A stretch of 44,509 nucleotides of DNA. It comes from Bacteroidales bacterium. GTDB taxonomy: Bacteria > Bacteroidota > Bacteroidia > Bacteroidales > Bacteroidaceae. Within the stretch, counting starts at the first letter, position 1. Each line of letters starts with the position of its first letter. The stretch spans positions 1 through 44,509 of the forward strand of contig JAUMYJ010000011.1 of assembly GCA_030528715.1 (NCBI GenBank). The letters run 5' to 3'. Below the pieces are notes generated by a model. The model was not told the origin of the DNA. It searched no databases and saw nothing but the letters and a program-made list of their open reading frames with translations. Below, piece after piece: positions 8,799-16,060 of this stretch. The position numbers and the translations under genes were made by a program.

Positions 8799-9722
8799 TT
8801 ACGCTTTGGTGAGCTCTATACAAGCCCACATACCACTTGCCTCCCAGCCCTCACGACAATAGGTGGTTCGGTGGGTAAGACCTAGGGTTTCGGCTTGTGC
8901 GATGAGGCTAGTAGCATCTTCGGCATAAAAACCGCTCAAAAATAGCGTACCTTCCGCAGCTAAACATTCGGCATAGCGTGGCAGATGTTCGGCCAAGATG
9001 TTGCGATGGATGTTGGCAAAGAGTAGGTCGATGCTTGCAGGGCTAAGGGTGTCTGTTTGCTCAATGCTGCCTAGGCGAATGTCTAGTGGGGCTGTGGTGG
9101 CGTTGAGTGTAGCGTTGATGGCTGTGGCCTCGGTGCTCCAAGGGTCGATGTCGATGGCTATGGCCGAGGCTGCACCGCGTTGTAGGGCATAGAGGGCGAG
9201 TATGCCCGTGCCACAGCCCATGTCAAGCACACGCAGCCCGCGCAGACGTTCGCCCCACGTGAGTATCTGCTGCAATAGCATGGCTGTGGTAGGGTGATCG
9301 CCTAAGCCAAAGCTACAATGGGGCGAGAGTGTGAGGTGCTGACTCCCCTTAGGTAAATGATGAAGTGGGTAGCCATCGGGTACGATGTAGAGTGTTTCTT
9401 GATCGGTAGCGATGGTGTAGGGGACTGTCCATTGCGCTTCCCACGTGGCATTCCAGTTTTGTTGCTCAAAGGGCTGCTCTTCGTAGCTGATGGTAGCGGT
9501 TGGCACGATGTCTGTAGCGTAGCCTATGGCGGCCACGATGCGTTGGTGTAGTGTGCCCTCGTCAAGGTCAGTAGTTGGCAGGTAGGCGTGTAACCCCTTG
9601 GCGGTAGGCTCAAAACTATCAAAGCCCACATCGCCCAAGAGGTTAGGCAAAAGGTCTTGTAAGAGGGGAAACGCATCGGGCATTGCGCTGGCAAAGGTGA
9701 AAACAAAGAGGCGGTAGCTCAT
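8799..9722 (-). CDS. prmA: Ribosomal protein L11 methyltransferase
   Basis: A 307-residue class I SAM-dependent methyltransferase that trimethylates ribosomal protein L11. The SAM-binding motif I is VLDMGCGTGILALYA (about residues 167-181), then IAIDIDPWS, and a catalytic-loop segment LLFANIHRNILAEHL that corresponds to the N-I-L motif of PrmA. The N-terminal substrate-recognition domain includes the PrmA-type EQPFEQQNWNATWEAQW. The reading frame extends to 9773, but the ATG at 9722 (MSYRLFVFTF) is preferred because a TAACTTTG promoter element lies at 9771-9778. Single gene, convergent with the DUF805 gene. Confidence 0.93.
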   Translation of the reverse strand: MSYRLFVFTFASAMPDAFPLLQDLLPNLLGDVGFDSFEPTAKGLHAYLPTTDLDEGTLHQRIVAAIGYATDIVPTATISYEEQPFEQQNWNATWEAQWTVPYTIATDQETLYIVPDGYPLHHLPKGSQHLTLSPHCSFGLGDHPTTAMLLQQILTWGERLRGLRVLDMGCGTGILALYALQRGAASAIAIDIDPWSTEATAINATLNATTAPLDIRLGSIEQTDTLSPASIDLLFANIHRNILAEHLPRYAECLAAEGTLFLSGFYAEDATSLIAQAETLGLTHRTTYCREGWEASGMWACIELTKA

Positions 9723-9770
9723 GATAAATCTACAATTGGCTGGCTGAGTGGCACACGCAATGCACCACTG

Positions 9771-9778
9771 CAAAGTTA
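9771..9778 (-). promoter_or_regulatory. Putative -7 promoter element for prmA
   Basis: TAACTTTG on the minus strand, 48 bp ahead of the chosen prmA start. It overlaps the longer possible ORF start, which argues against that start. The -33 element is not clear. Confidence 0.45.
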
Positions 9779-10133
9779 CGCAAAAGATAGGAACTTAGCA
9801 CGCAGCGCAGCACATGTTTTACGCTAGGCCAACGAAACTATCGCAGCGCGTGTGACGTGCGCTTGCAAACAACGAGGTGTGAAAGCCTAGCCCTACATGG
9901 CATGAACAAGGCCGAAATAGCGAATGATGTGCGACGATTATGTGCGTCATCGTGATGACGTAGATAGACCATGCCGATGGCGCACGTGCGCCACCACAAT
10001 GGCGTGGATACACCATCGCGATGACGCATATAATATAGCCTTGTTTCGTGTTTTATGACCTATCTATTAGCGCACGCTTTTTCATATAGCCTTTTTGTAA
10101 TCATATAAGGTGTCAACATACTAAGGTTGAAAA
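9779..10133. other. Intergenic region with palindrome cluster, no gene seen
   Basis: No credible coding frame on either strand; short minus-strand frames here only translate a repeated palindromic element. The stretch at 9943-10028 is dense in inverted and direct repeats (separate entry). The rest is without recognisable signals. Confidence 0.6.
9943..10028. repeat. Palindrome cluster with two 29 bp imperfect direct repeats
   Basis: CGTCATC-GT-GATGACG at 9945-9960 is a 7 bp inverted repeat. TGGCGCACGTGCGCCA at 9978-9993 is a perfect 16 bp palindrome. Outer arms at 9943-9957 and 10014-10028 are inverted copies matching at 14 of 15 positions. Read on the minus strand, 9999-10027 and 9955-9983 are direct repeats (about 23 of 29 identical) at 44 bp spacing. 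Could be a folded RNA, a REP-like element or a protein-binding array. Confidence 0.65.
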
Positions 10134-10163
10134 TTGGTTGTATTATTTTTTTGTTTAAATTTG
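10134..10163 (+). promoter_or_regulatory. Promoter for the broken lipoprotein gene
   Basis: TTG at 10134-10136, 19 bp spacer, TAAATTTG at 10156-10163: a complete Bacteroidota promoter, about 63 bp before the ATG at 10227. Confidence 0.75.
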
Positions 10164-10226
10164 CACTGACAAACTTCAATAGGCCTAATGTGGAGTAGTA
10201 GCGTTAACTTTTAAAATTTATCAACA

Positions 10227-10886
10227 ATGAATCTTTCGAACAGATTGATGCATGTGACTATGATTACAGCTGCACTTTTCTTCTTTGCAGGTTGCTCTAG
10301 CGATGTTCAAAGCGAGAAGGAAGCTCCAGAAGTCAATGAAGGTGTACTCAATAAAAAAATCAAGTTCTTCGTAACACGCTAAAGAAAGAAAGCTTAGCAA
10401 TACATGATCTACTTTATCAAACAGAAGCCATACGTGGTGGAGTCTTGGCGGAGGAGATTATAGCCGATGAGGAGCAAAGTAAACTACAAACCGCTCTTTC
10501 AAAAAATAATTCAGCGACAAAAGAGTTGCTGTACGAGTGTGGTTTGACAGAGCCTGAACTTATTGACATTTTAGGCAATGCTAATGATGAGAGACTCGCA
10601 CTTGTGGGGGGGTGTGCTTTCTGAAGTTATTGCCGAAGAGCAGGGTGTACTCACGCGTGACTTAGATTTTAAAGACTACGTGAAATGCGCAGGAGCTGTC
10701 TTAGGTGTTGATGCTTATCTCGAATTACGATCGGCATTATCTGAACCTGGTAAGAAAATCGCTAAGGCCGTACTTAAAGGAGTTGCGACTAATCTTGTAA
10801 AACAAGTGGCCACAAGGCTTTCTGGTTCATTGGGTGTTGCTATAACACTTGCGGAATATGGTACTTGTTTAACTTTTGCTGACTAA
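10227..10886 (+). pseudogene. Lipoprotein gene broken by two frameshifts at homopolymers
   Basis: Translation from the ATG at 10227 gives a lipoprotein signal (ITAALFFFAGCSSD) and stops after 51 codons at 10382. One extra A in the A7 tract at 10353-10359 would continue into a long frame (QVLRNTLKKESLAIHDLLYQ and on), which stops just after the G7 tract at 10606-10612; removing one G there opens the last frame, ending at 10886. The repaired product would be 219 residues: a lipid anchor, a charged helical region, and an amphipathic Gly/Ala/Val-rich C-terminal third (KKIAKAVLKGVATNLVKQVA) that resembles membrane-active peptides. A strong promoter lies upstream and a small membrane protein gene follows by 12 bp. 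It may be phase-variable, decayed, or mis-assembled. Family not recognised. Confidence 0.7.
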
Positions 10887-10898
10887 TAACTAGGCTGT

Positions 10899-11105
10899 AT
10901 GGAATGGTTTCGTGACCTCGTGATGCTGATGTTCTTATCTAAGCCCTTGTGGATTTTTGCTGATAGCATCATGCTTATTTCAAAGCATTTGCGAAATAAT
11001 AGACTGCGCTGTGTTACGCCTTGGCACTTCTATGTGATGCACACCCTCTTCTCTCTTGGGGGCTTAGCCTTTGCGTTTTGGCTCTATCGGCTTTTTACGG
11101 ATTGA
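10899..11105 (+). CDS. Small two-helix membrane protein, unknown function
   Basis: A 68-residue protein with two predicted membrane helices: one near residues 4-28 (LVMLMFLSKPLWIFADSIML) and one near 44-66 (FYVMHTLFSLGGLAFAFWLY), joined by a basic linker KHLRNNRLR. It starts 12 bp after the end of the broken lipoprotein and is likely in the same transcript. Size, topology and position would suit an immunity or accessory protein for the lipoprotein's amphipathic domain, but this is speculation. No known family recognised. Confidence 0.55.
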   Translation: MEWFRDLVMLMFLSKPLWIFADSIMLISKHLRNNRLRCVTPWHFYVMHTLFSLGGLAFAFWLYRLFTD

Positions 11106-11187
11106 GGTTAGAAGCGTTTGCTGCTCCTTTGGTTTTATTGGTTCGATAGAGACTGCGCGTAAGCTATAAGGGTATAATTACGTAAAA

Positions 11188-11234
11188 ACACGCTTCTTTT
11201 GTGGCATTGCACAAATGCTACAAAAGAAGCGTGT
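11188..11234. terminator. Very long hairpin, probable terminator
   Basis: Perfect 15 bp arms at 11188-11202 and 11220-11234 (ACACGCTTCTTTTGT and its complement), extended by a G-T pair and a 5 bp GCATT/AATGC stem to about 21 bp. There is no T-run to its right but an A-run (11184-11188) to its left, so by sequence it would best end minus-strand transcripts. It separates the accessory genes from the sdh operon. Confidence 0.6.
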
Positions 11235-11381
11235 GGTGTTATGGTCTAGGCATCAAAGCCTTGCACACTTTTTGCAGTGGCTGTGCAGGGTGTTATTTGT
11301 AGTTGTTATAAATAAGCGCGAAAAAGTAGTTTTTGTTATTTTTTCGAGCTTTTGCCCATGGAGCTTATCTCTTTTATTTCG

Positions 11382-11389
11382 TATATTTG
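11382..11389 (+). promoter_or_regulatory. Putative -7 promoter element of the sdh/frd operon
   Basis: TATATTTG fits TAnnTTTG; no clear TTG at 19-21 bp upstream. It would give a 5' leader of about 130 nt. Confidence 0.45.
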
Positions 11390-11522
11390 CAGTGACGTTC
11401 CTTGGTGTGGTGTGTACGTGTGTTGCCCCTACACCGCCACTTCTTGCCTTAGGACAGAGGCCACGAGTGAGGGAGACTAGGTTTGTAAACAATGTAATAT
11501 ATCAATTTAATTAACTCATTTT

Positions 11523-12233
11523 ATGTGGTTACGTAATTCTTCTGTCGGCAGAAAGGTCGTGATGTCGCTTTCGGGCTTTGCCTTGGTGCTGTTTTTGACC
11601 TTCCACGCCTGTATGAACGTGGTGGCTTTGTTTTCGCCTGAGGCCTACAATGCTATCTGTGCTTTCTTGGGTGCCAATTGGTATGCTGTCGTGGCAACGA
11701 TGGGCTTGGGTGCACTCATGGCTGTACATTTTATCTACGCTATCATTCTCACGATGCAAAACATGCGTGCGCGTGGCTCGAGCAAGTATGCTGTGGTAGA
11801 CACGCCTAAGAGTGTAGAGTGGGCATCGCAAAACATGATGGTGCTGGGTATTATCATCGTATTGGGTATTATGTTGCACATGTATAACTTTTGGTACAAC
11901 ATGATGTTTGTAGAGCTGGCGCACAAGTTTGGCTTTCACCTCGACCCTCTTTTGGTAGACAAGGCTGCAGATGGCTATTATTGGATTACGCAGACGTTTG
12001 CTAATCCTATTTTCTCTATCCTTTACTTAGTGTGGTTTGTAGCTTTGTGGTATCACCTCTCGCATGGCATTTGGAGCTCTATGCAATCGTTAGGACTGAG
12101 TGGCAAGATTTGGTTTCCTCGTGTGAAAAAGATAAGCTATTGGTATAGCACGATAATCATGCTCATGTATGCTGCTGTGGTTGTGCGCTTTTGGCTCTTT
12201 TCGGCCTGCTGCGTTACGAGCTGTGGTGCATAG
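11523..12233 (+). CDS. sdhC: Fumarate reductase/succinate dehydrogenase cytochrome b subunit
   Basis: A 236-residue membrane anchor of the b558-type found in Bacteroidota respiratory complex II. It begins WLRNSSVGRKVVMSLSGFALVLFLTFHACMN, the usual start of this family, and has about five hydrophobic helices with His residues in FHACMN, VHFIYA, LHMYNFW and YHLSHGIW that can ligate two haems b. It exchanges electrons between the Fe-S subunit and menaquinone. It is the first gene of a three-gene operon (gaps of 43 and 41 bp to the next starts) with the flavoprotein and Fe-S subunits. In anaerobic relatives the complex works mainly as fumarate reductase. Confidence 0.93.
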   Translation: MWLRNSSVGRKVVMSLSGFALVLFLTFHACMNVVALFSPEAYNAICAFLGANWYAVVATMGLGALMAVHFIYAIILTMQNMRARGSSKYAVVDTPKSVEWASQNMMVLGIIIVLGIMLHMYNFWYNMMFVELAHKFGFHLDPLLVDKAADGYYWITQTFANPIFSILYLVWFVALWYHLSHGIWSSMQSLGLSGKIWFPRVKKISYWYSTIIMLMYAAVVVRFWLFSACCVTSCGA

Positions 12234-12276
12234 TGATATTCCATTTCCTCTTTAATTGCAAAAAAAGAATAGATAT

Positions 12277-14223
12277 ATGGTAACGATAGACTCTAAAATC
12301 CCTGCTGGACCTCTTGCAGAGAAATGGACTAACTATAAAGCACACCAAAAAATAGTAAACGCAGCCAACAAACGTAAGCTTGACATCATCGTTGTTGGTA
12401 CGGGCTTGGCAGGTGCTTCGGCTGCTGCTTCACTTGGTGAGATGGGCTTTAAGGTGTACAATTTTTGTATCCAAGACTCACCGCGTCGCGCGCACTCTAT
12501 TGCGGCACAAGGTGGTATCAATGCTGCTAAGAACTATCAAAATGATGGTGACTCGGTATATCGCCTTTTTTACGACACCGTAAAGGGGGGAGACTACCGT
12601 GCTCGCGAAGCCAATGTATATCGCTTGGCTGAGGTAAGTGCTGCCATTATTGACCAATGTGTAGCGCAGGGTGTGCCCTTCGCACGCGAATATGGAGGCC
12701 TCTTGGCCAACCGTTCATTTGGGGGCGTACAGGTAAGCCGTACGTTTTATGCCAAGGGACAAACGGGGCAGCAGCTTTTGCTAGGTGCCTACTCGGCATT
12801 GATGGCACAGGTGAATGCAGGTACGGTAGAACTCTTCTGTCGCTACGAAATGCTCGATGTGGTGCTTATTGATGGGCGTGCACGTGGTATCATAGCTAAA
12901 AATTTGGTTACGGGTAAACTCGAACGCTTTGCAGCACACGCTGTAGTTATCGGTACAGGTGGCTATGGCAATGCCTACTTCCTCTCTACCAATGCTATGG
13001 GCTGCAATGCCACGGCAGCTATAGCCTGTTATCGTAAGGGAGCTTATTTTGCCAACCCAGCTTTCGTGCAAATACACCCCACGTGTATTCCTGTGCATGG
13101 CGATAAGCAAAGTAAGCTGACGCTCATGTCAGAATCACTGCGTAACGATGGTCGCATTTGGGTGCCTAAGAGCCTTGAACATGCCAAATTGCTACAAGAA
13201 GGCAAACTACAAGGTCGAGATATTGCCGAAGAAGACCGCGACTACTACCTCGAACGTCGCTATCCAGCTTTTGGTAACTTGGTGCCACGTGATGTAGCAT
13301 CGCGTGCAGCCAAGGAGCGCTGCGACAAAGGCTTTGGCGTTAATAATACGGGTATGGCTGTGTTCTTGGACTTTTCTGAGGCTATCAGTCGTCTTGGCCG
13401 TGATGTCGTAGAGGCACGCTATGGCAACCTCTTTGATATGTACGAAGAAATTACAGACGTGTCACCCTACGATAATCCGATGATGATTTACCCTGCCATT
13501 CACTACACCATGGGGGGAATTTGGGTAGACTATGAGCTGCAAACGTCTATTCCAGGCTTGTTTGCCATAGGTGAGTGTAACTTCTCAGACCATGGTGCCA
13601 ATCGTTTAGGTGCTTCGGCATTGATGCAAGGTTTGGCCGATGGCTACTTTGTATTGCCTTACACTATTCAAAACTACCTGAGCGACCAAATTTCTGTGCC
13701 ACGTTTCAAAACTACTGCCCCAGAGTTTGACGAAGCCGAAAAGGCTCTCAATGACCGCATTGATCAGTTTATGGCCATTCAAGGTAAGCGCTCGGTAGAC
13801 AGCATTCACAAAGAGCTTGGCCACATTATGTGGGACTATGTAGGTATGGCGCGCAATAAGGAGGGGCTCGAAAAAGCCATTCAGCTCCTTAAAGGCATAC
13901 GCCAAGAATTCCTTACCAATCTATTTATCCCAGGTAAAAAAGAGGGGCTCAACATCGAGCTTGATAAGGCCATGCACCTATGGGACTTCATTATTATGGG
14001 TGAACTTGAAGCTCTTGACGCTTTGGCACGCAATGAAAGCTGTGGTGGACACTTCCGTGAAGAGTCGCAAACCGAAGATGGTGAAGCCAAACGCGATGAC
14101 GAAAACGGCCTCTATGTATCGTGCTGGGAATATCAAGGCACAGATGAGGCTACACCCGTGATGCACAAGGAACCACTCGTGTACGAAACCATCAAGGTAC
14201 AAACGCGCAATTATAAGAGCTAA
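12277..14223 (+). CDS. sdhA: Fumarate reductase/succinate dehydrogenase flavoprotein subunit
   Basis: A 648-residue catalytic subunit. It has an N-terminal FAD dinucleotide fold ([21 protein letters not shown]), the covalent-FAD His in [17 protein letters not shown] (about residue 73), the substrate region [23 protein letters not shown], and the C-terminal [11 protein letters not shown]. It interconverts fumarate and succinate on the cytoplasmic face. The start is the ATG at 12277 ([13 protein letters not shown]) rather than the TTG at 12256. The length agrees with the long Bacteroidota/epsilon-type form. It is flanked by the cytochrome b and Fe-S genes in the same operon. Confidence 0.95.
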   Translation: MVTIDSKIPAGPLAEKWTNYKAHQKIVNAANKRKLDIIVVGTGLAGASAAASLGEMGFKVYNFCIQDSPRRAHSIAAQGGINAAKNYQNDGDSVYRLFYDTVKGGDYRAREANVYRLAEVSAAIIDQCVAQGVPFAREYGGLLANRSFGGVQVSRTFYAKGQTGQQLLLGAYSALMAQVNAGTVELFCRYEMLDVVLIDGRARGIIAKNLVTGKLERFAAHAVVIGTGGYGNAYFLSTNAMGCNATAAIACYRKGAYFANPAFVQIHPTCIPVHGDKQSKLTLMSESLRNDGRIWVPKSLEHAKLLQEGKLQGRDIAEEDRDYYLERRYPAFGNLVPRDVASRAAKERCDKGFGVNNTGMAVFLDFSEAISRLGRDVVEARYGNLFDMYEEITDVSPYDNPMMIYPAIHYTMGGIWVDYELQTSIPGLFAIGECNFSDHGANRLGASALMQGLADGYFVLPYTIQNYLSDQISVPRFKTTAPEFDEAEKALNDRIDQFMAIQGKRSVDSIHKELGHIMWDYVGMARNKEGLEKAIQLLKGIRQEFLTNLFIPGKKEGLNIELDKAMHLWDFIIMGELEALDALARNESCGGHFREESQTEDGEAKRDDENGLYVSCWEYQGTDEATPVMHKEPLVYETIKVQTRNYKS

Positions 14224-14264
14224 ACCCCTTAAAAGACCACTAACAACAAAGAAGAACCCCATTT

Positions 14265-15023
14265 ATGGAAAAGAATATTAGTTTCAAGGTGCGCTTCTGG
14301 CGTCAGAATGGTCCACAAGATAAGGGACATTTTGAAGAGCGCGAGATGCACGACATCTCTACCGACACTTCATTCCTCGAAATGCTTGATATACTCAACG
14401 AGGAATTGATAAACGAGGGTAAAGAACCTTTCGTTTTTGATCACGATTGCCGCGAAGGTATCTGTGGCATGTGTTCACTCTATATCAATGGTGTGCCACA
14501 TGGCAAGACCGAAACCGGAGCTACCACGTGTCAGCTCTATATGCGTCGCTTCAAAGATGGCGAGACTATTACCGTAGAGCCTTGGCGTTCAGCTGCCTTC
14601 CCCGTGATTCGAGATGGTATGGTAGACCGATCTGCTTTCGATAAAATTCAAGCGGCTGGTGGCTACGTCTCTGTGCGTACGGGTGCGCCACAAGATGCGA
14701 ATGCTATCCTCATTCCTAAGCAAGACGCTGACGAGGCTATGGATTGTGCTTCGTGCATTGGCTGTGGTGCCTGCGTGGCAGCTTGTAAGAATGGTTCGGC
14801 CATGCTCTTTGTTTCGTCTAAGGTAAGCCAGCTTGCCCTACTGCCCCAAGGCCGTCCCGAGGCACGTCGTCGTGTAAAGGCGATGGTGGCTAAGATGGAC
14901 GAACTTGGCTTCGGTAATTGTACCAATACGCGTGCTTGTGAGGCTGTATGCCCGAAGAATGAGAGCATCGCGAATATTGCACGCATGAACCGAGAATACA
15001 TCGTAGCTAAACTCAACGACTAG
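14265..15023 (+). CDS. sdhB: Fumarate reductase/succinate dehydrogenase iron-sulfur subunit
   Basis: A 252-residue electron-transfer subunit. The N-terminal ferredoxin domain carries the [2Fe-2S] ligands CREGICGMC (about residues 62-70) plus TTCQ (about 88). The C-terminal domain carries [16 protein letters not shown] (about 161-176) and [14 protein letters not shown] (about 219-232), which supply the [4Fe-4S] and [3Fe-4S] clusters. It passes electrons between the flavoprotein and the haem-containing anchor. It is the last gene of the operon; a strong hairpin follows. Confidence 0.95.
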   Translation: MEKNISFKVRFWRQNGPQDKGHFEEREMHDISTDTSFLEMLDILNEELINEGKEPFVFDHDCREGICGMCSLYINGVPHGKTETGATTCQLYMRRFKDGETITVEPWRSAAFPVIRDGMVDRSAFDKIQAAGGYVSVRTGAPQDANAILIPKQDADEAMDCASCIGCGACVAACKNGSAMLFVSSKVSQLALLPQGRPEARRRVKAMVAKMDELGFGNCTNTRACEAVCPKNESIANIARMNREYIVAKLND

Positions 15024-15045
15024 TAAAGTACGATGGCTTGCACGC

Positions 15046-15091
15046 CACGCGCCTACACCATTTGCTTTTATCGCAGCGGTGTAGGCGCGTG
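15046..15091 (+). terminator. Hairpin terminator of the sdh operon
   Basis: Arms of 14 bp (CACGCGCCTACACC at 15046-15059 and its complement at 15078-15091) with an 18 nt loop. No clear T-run follows, so efficiency is uncertain, but position fits. Confidence 0.7.
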
Positions 15092-15181
15092 TGGCATGTG
15101 CTAAGCTGCCTAATGTAGATGTAATAGGCCGAGAAGTAAGCTGTAAGAACGTTTTTTTAACGCTAATTGCAGTTTGATGTA

Positions 15182-15212
15182 TTGTTTGTTATCTCAAAAA
15201 GCTGTAACTTTG
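15182..15212 (+). promoter_or_regulatory. Promoter of the candidate small RNA
   Basis: TTG at 15182-15184, exactly 20 bp spacer, TAACTTTG at 15205-15212. This matches the promoter of the initiator tRNA gene (18230-18260) in both boxes and spacing. Confidence 0.75.
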
Positions 15213-15218
15213 CATGTG

Positions 15219-15400
15219 AAAATAGGAGGTTGCTTCATTTAAAGTATTCTCTCTAAAACAAGATTTATAACATGCTTTGTGCATGCTTAATATAAAGAGG
15301 CTGCTGCTCATGCAGTATTCTCGCTACTTAGGTAGCACTGCCAAGCAGCAGTGGTGTTTGGTTGTTTGCGACTACGCCCTTTTGGCGTAGTCGCTTTTTA
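15219..15400 (+). ncRNA. Candidate stand-alone structured small RNA (about 180 nt)
   Basis: A strong promoter (15182-15212) and a textbook terminator (15368-15399) define a transcript of about 180 nt with no good ORF; the best is seven codons (MLCACLI) near 15271. The core folds into stacked stems: CTGCTGCT/AGCAGCAG (15301-15308 with 15344-15351), GCAGT/ACTGC (15312-15316 with 15337-15341) and GCTAC/GTAGC (15323-15327 with 15332-15336). A small CATGC/GCATG hairpin lies near 15270-15286. Neighbouring genes point away or are terminated, so it is not an attenuator. Size, promoter and terminator suit 6S RNA or the Bacteroidales-1 class, but no family signature was verified. Confidence 0.65.
15368..15399 (+). 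terminator. Intrinsic terminator of the small RNA
   Basis: Perfect 11 bp stem GCGACTACGCC/GGCGTAGTCGC (15368-15378 with 15384-15394), 5 nt loop, then TTTTT. Confidence 0.9.
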
Positions 15401-15488
15401 TTTGGGCCAAATGCATTGACTCTCATGGGGGAATGCCGATGAAGTGGCTATATTTTTAGAGTTTCACTGAGTATATCGCACACCAAGT

Positions 15489-15518
15489 ATTGTCCAAAGC
15501 CTATGAACTTCGGACAAT
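15489..15518. repeat. ATTGTCC hairpin related to the 21-22 bp repeats
   Basis: ATTGTCC at 15489-15495 pairs with GGACAAT at 15512-15518, with an inner AAG/CTT. The same ATTGTCC...GGACAAT arms occur at 39607-39629, inside a tandem array, which suggests a dispersed element. Confidence 0.45.
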
Positions 15519-15553
15519 AGCGTTCTTGAGTCTATCTGTAAAGTGACTAGGCC

Positions 15554-15697
15554 TTATGATGTAGCCATCTTTATGATAAACATAGTTATAACACCTACAA
15601 GTGTGGTCAGTAGTACCACGGCAAAGATGCCTACGCTGATGTAGAGGCGACGTTGCTTGCGTGATGGAGGAGTGTTAGAGATGGTAGATTTTTTCAT
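15554..15697 (-). CDS. 47-residue single-helix membrane microprotein
   Basis: An ATG at 15697 opens a 47-codon frame ending TAA at 15554. The product has a basic N-terminus (MKKSTISNTPPSRKQRRLY), one clear transmembrane helix (ISVGIFAVVLLTTLVGVITMFII) and a short KMATS tail. The basic-then-hydrophobic order predicts N-in topology. It lies on the same strand as and downstream of the agmatine cluster, beyond a strong hairpin (15720-15771). No promoter of its own is clear. No family recognised; the composition makes a real gene more likely than chance. Confidence 0.55.
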   Translation of the reverse strand: MKKSTISNTPPSRKQRRLYISVGIFAVVLLTTLVGVITMFIIKMATS

Positions 15698-15719
15698 AAT
15701 GGTGTGCAAGAGTTAAAAG

Positions 15720-15771
15720 CCTTACACTCCGCCAGTACACTGCCGATGCAGCCTACTGACGGAGTGTAAGG
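15720..15771 (-). terminator. Large hairpin terminator after the DUF2795 gene
   Basis: Perfect 12 bp arms at 15720-15731 and 15760-15771 (CCTTACACTCCG and complement), with inner CAGTA/TACTG and CTGC/GCAG stems. It ends the agmatine-deiminase operon on the minus strand. Confidence 0.75.
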
Positions 15772-15803
15772 TTGTATGTGTGTACGCTATGGCGTGCACC
15801 AAA

Positions 15804-16025
15804 TTAGTATTCGTCTTCGTTGAAGAGGAAGTCTTCTTTTGAGGGGTAGTCTGGCCAAATGTCTTCGATCATTTCGTAGACCTCTCCATCATCTTCGAGT
15901 TCTTGGAGATTTTCTACCACTTCGAGTGGCGCGCCTGAGCGCTGGGCATAGTCGATAAGTTCGTCTTTTGTAGCTGGCCAAGGGGCGTCTTCAAGGCGCG
16001 AGGCCAATTCGAGTGTCCAATACAT
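15804..16025 (-). CDS. DUF2795 domain protein
   Basis: A 73-residue acidic, soluble protein (MYWTLELASRLEDAPWPATK, then LIDYAQRSGAPLEVVENLQE, a DDGEVYE stretch and an acidic C-terminus FNEDEY). This is the very conserved short DUF2795 protein of Bacteroidota; the A-P-x-E-V-x-E-N-L-Q-E core is characteristic. Function is unknown. It follows aguB by 35 bp and is terminated by the hairpin at 15720-15771, so it is probably co-transcribed with the putrescine genes. Confidence 0.88.
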   Translation of the reverse strand: MYWTLELASRLEDAPWPATKDELIDYAQRSGAPLEVVENLQELEDDGEVYEMIEDIWPDYPSKEDFLFNEDEY

Positions 16026-16060
16026 AGTGTTGTTATCTTTAATGTTATGTGTATGCTATG

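Larger units (their letters stand above)
11106..11522. other. Intergenic region holding a long hairpin and the sdh leader
   Basis: No convincing gene; a 99-codon plus-strand frame at 11215-11514 starts inside the hairpin, overlaps the promoter and looks random. The region holds the hairpin at 11188-11234, a TATATTTG element at 11382-11389 and a leader of about 130 nt before the cytochrome b start. Confidence 0.55.

Noticed and set aside
9819-10029. Two overlapping minus-strand frames of 63-65 codons
   Set aside because: They translate the palindrome and direct-repeat cluster; the repeated residues come from DNA repeats, not from protein selection.
11215-11514. A 99-codon plus-strand frame between the small membrane protein and the cytochrome b gene
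   Set aside because: It starts inside the long hairpin, runs through the sdh promoter element, and has no family-like or typical protein composition.
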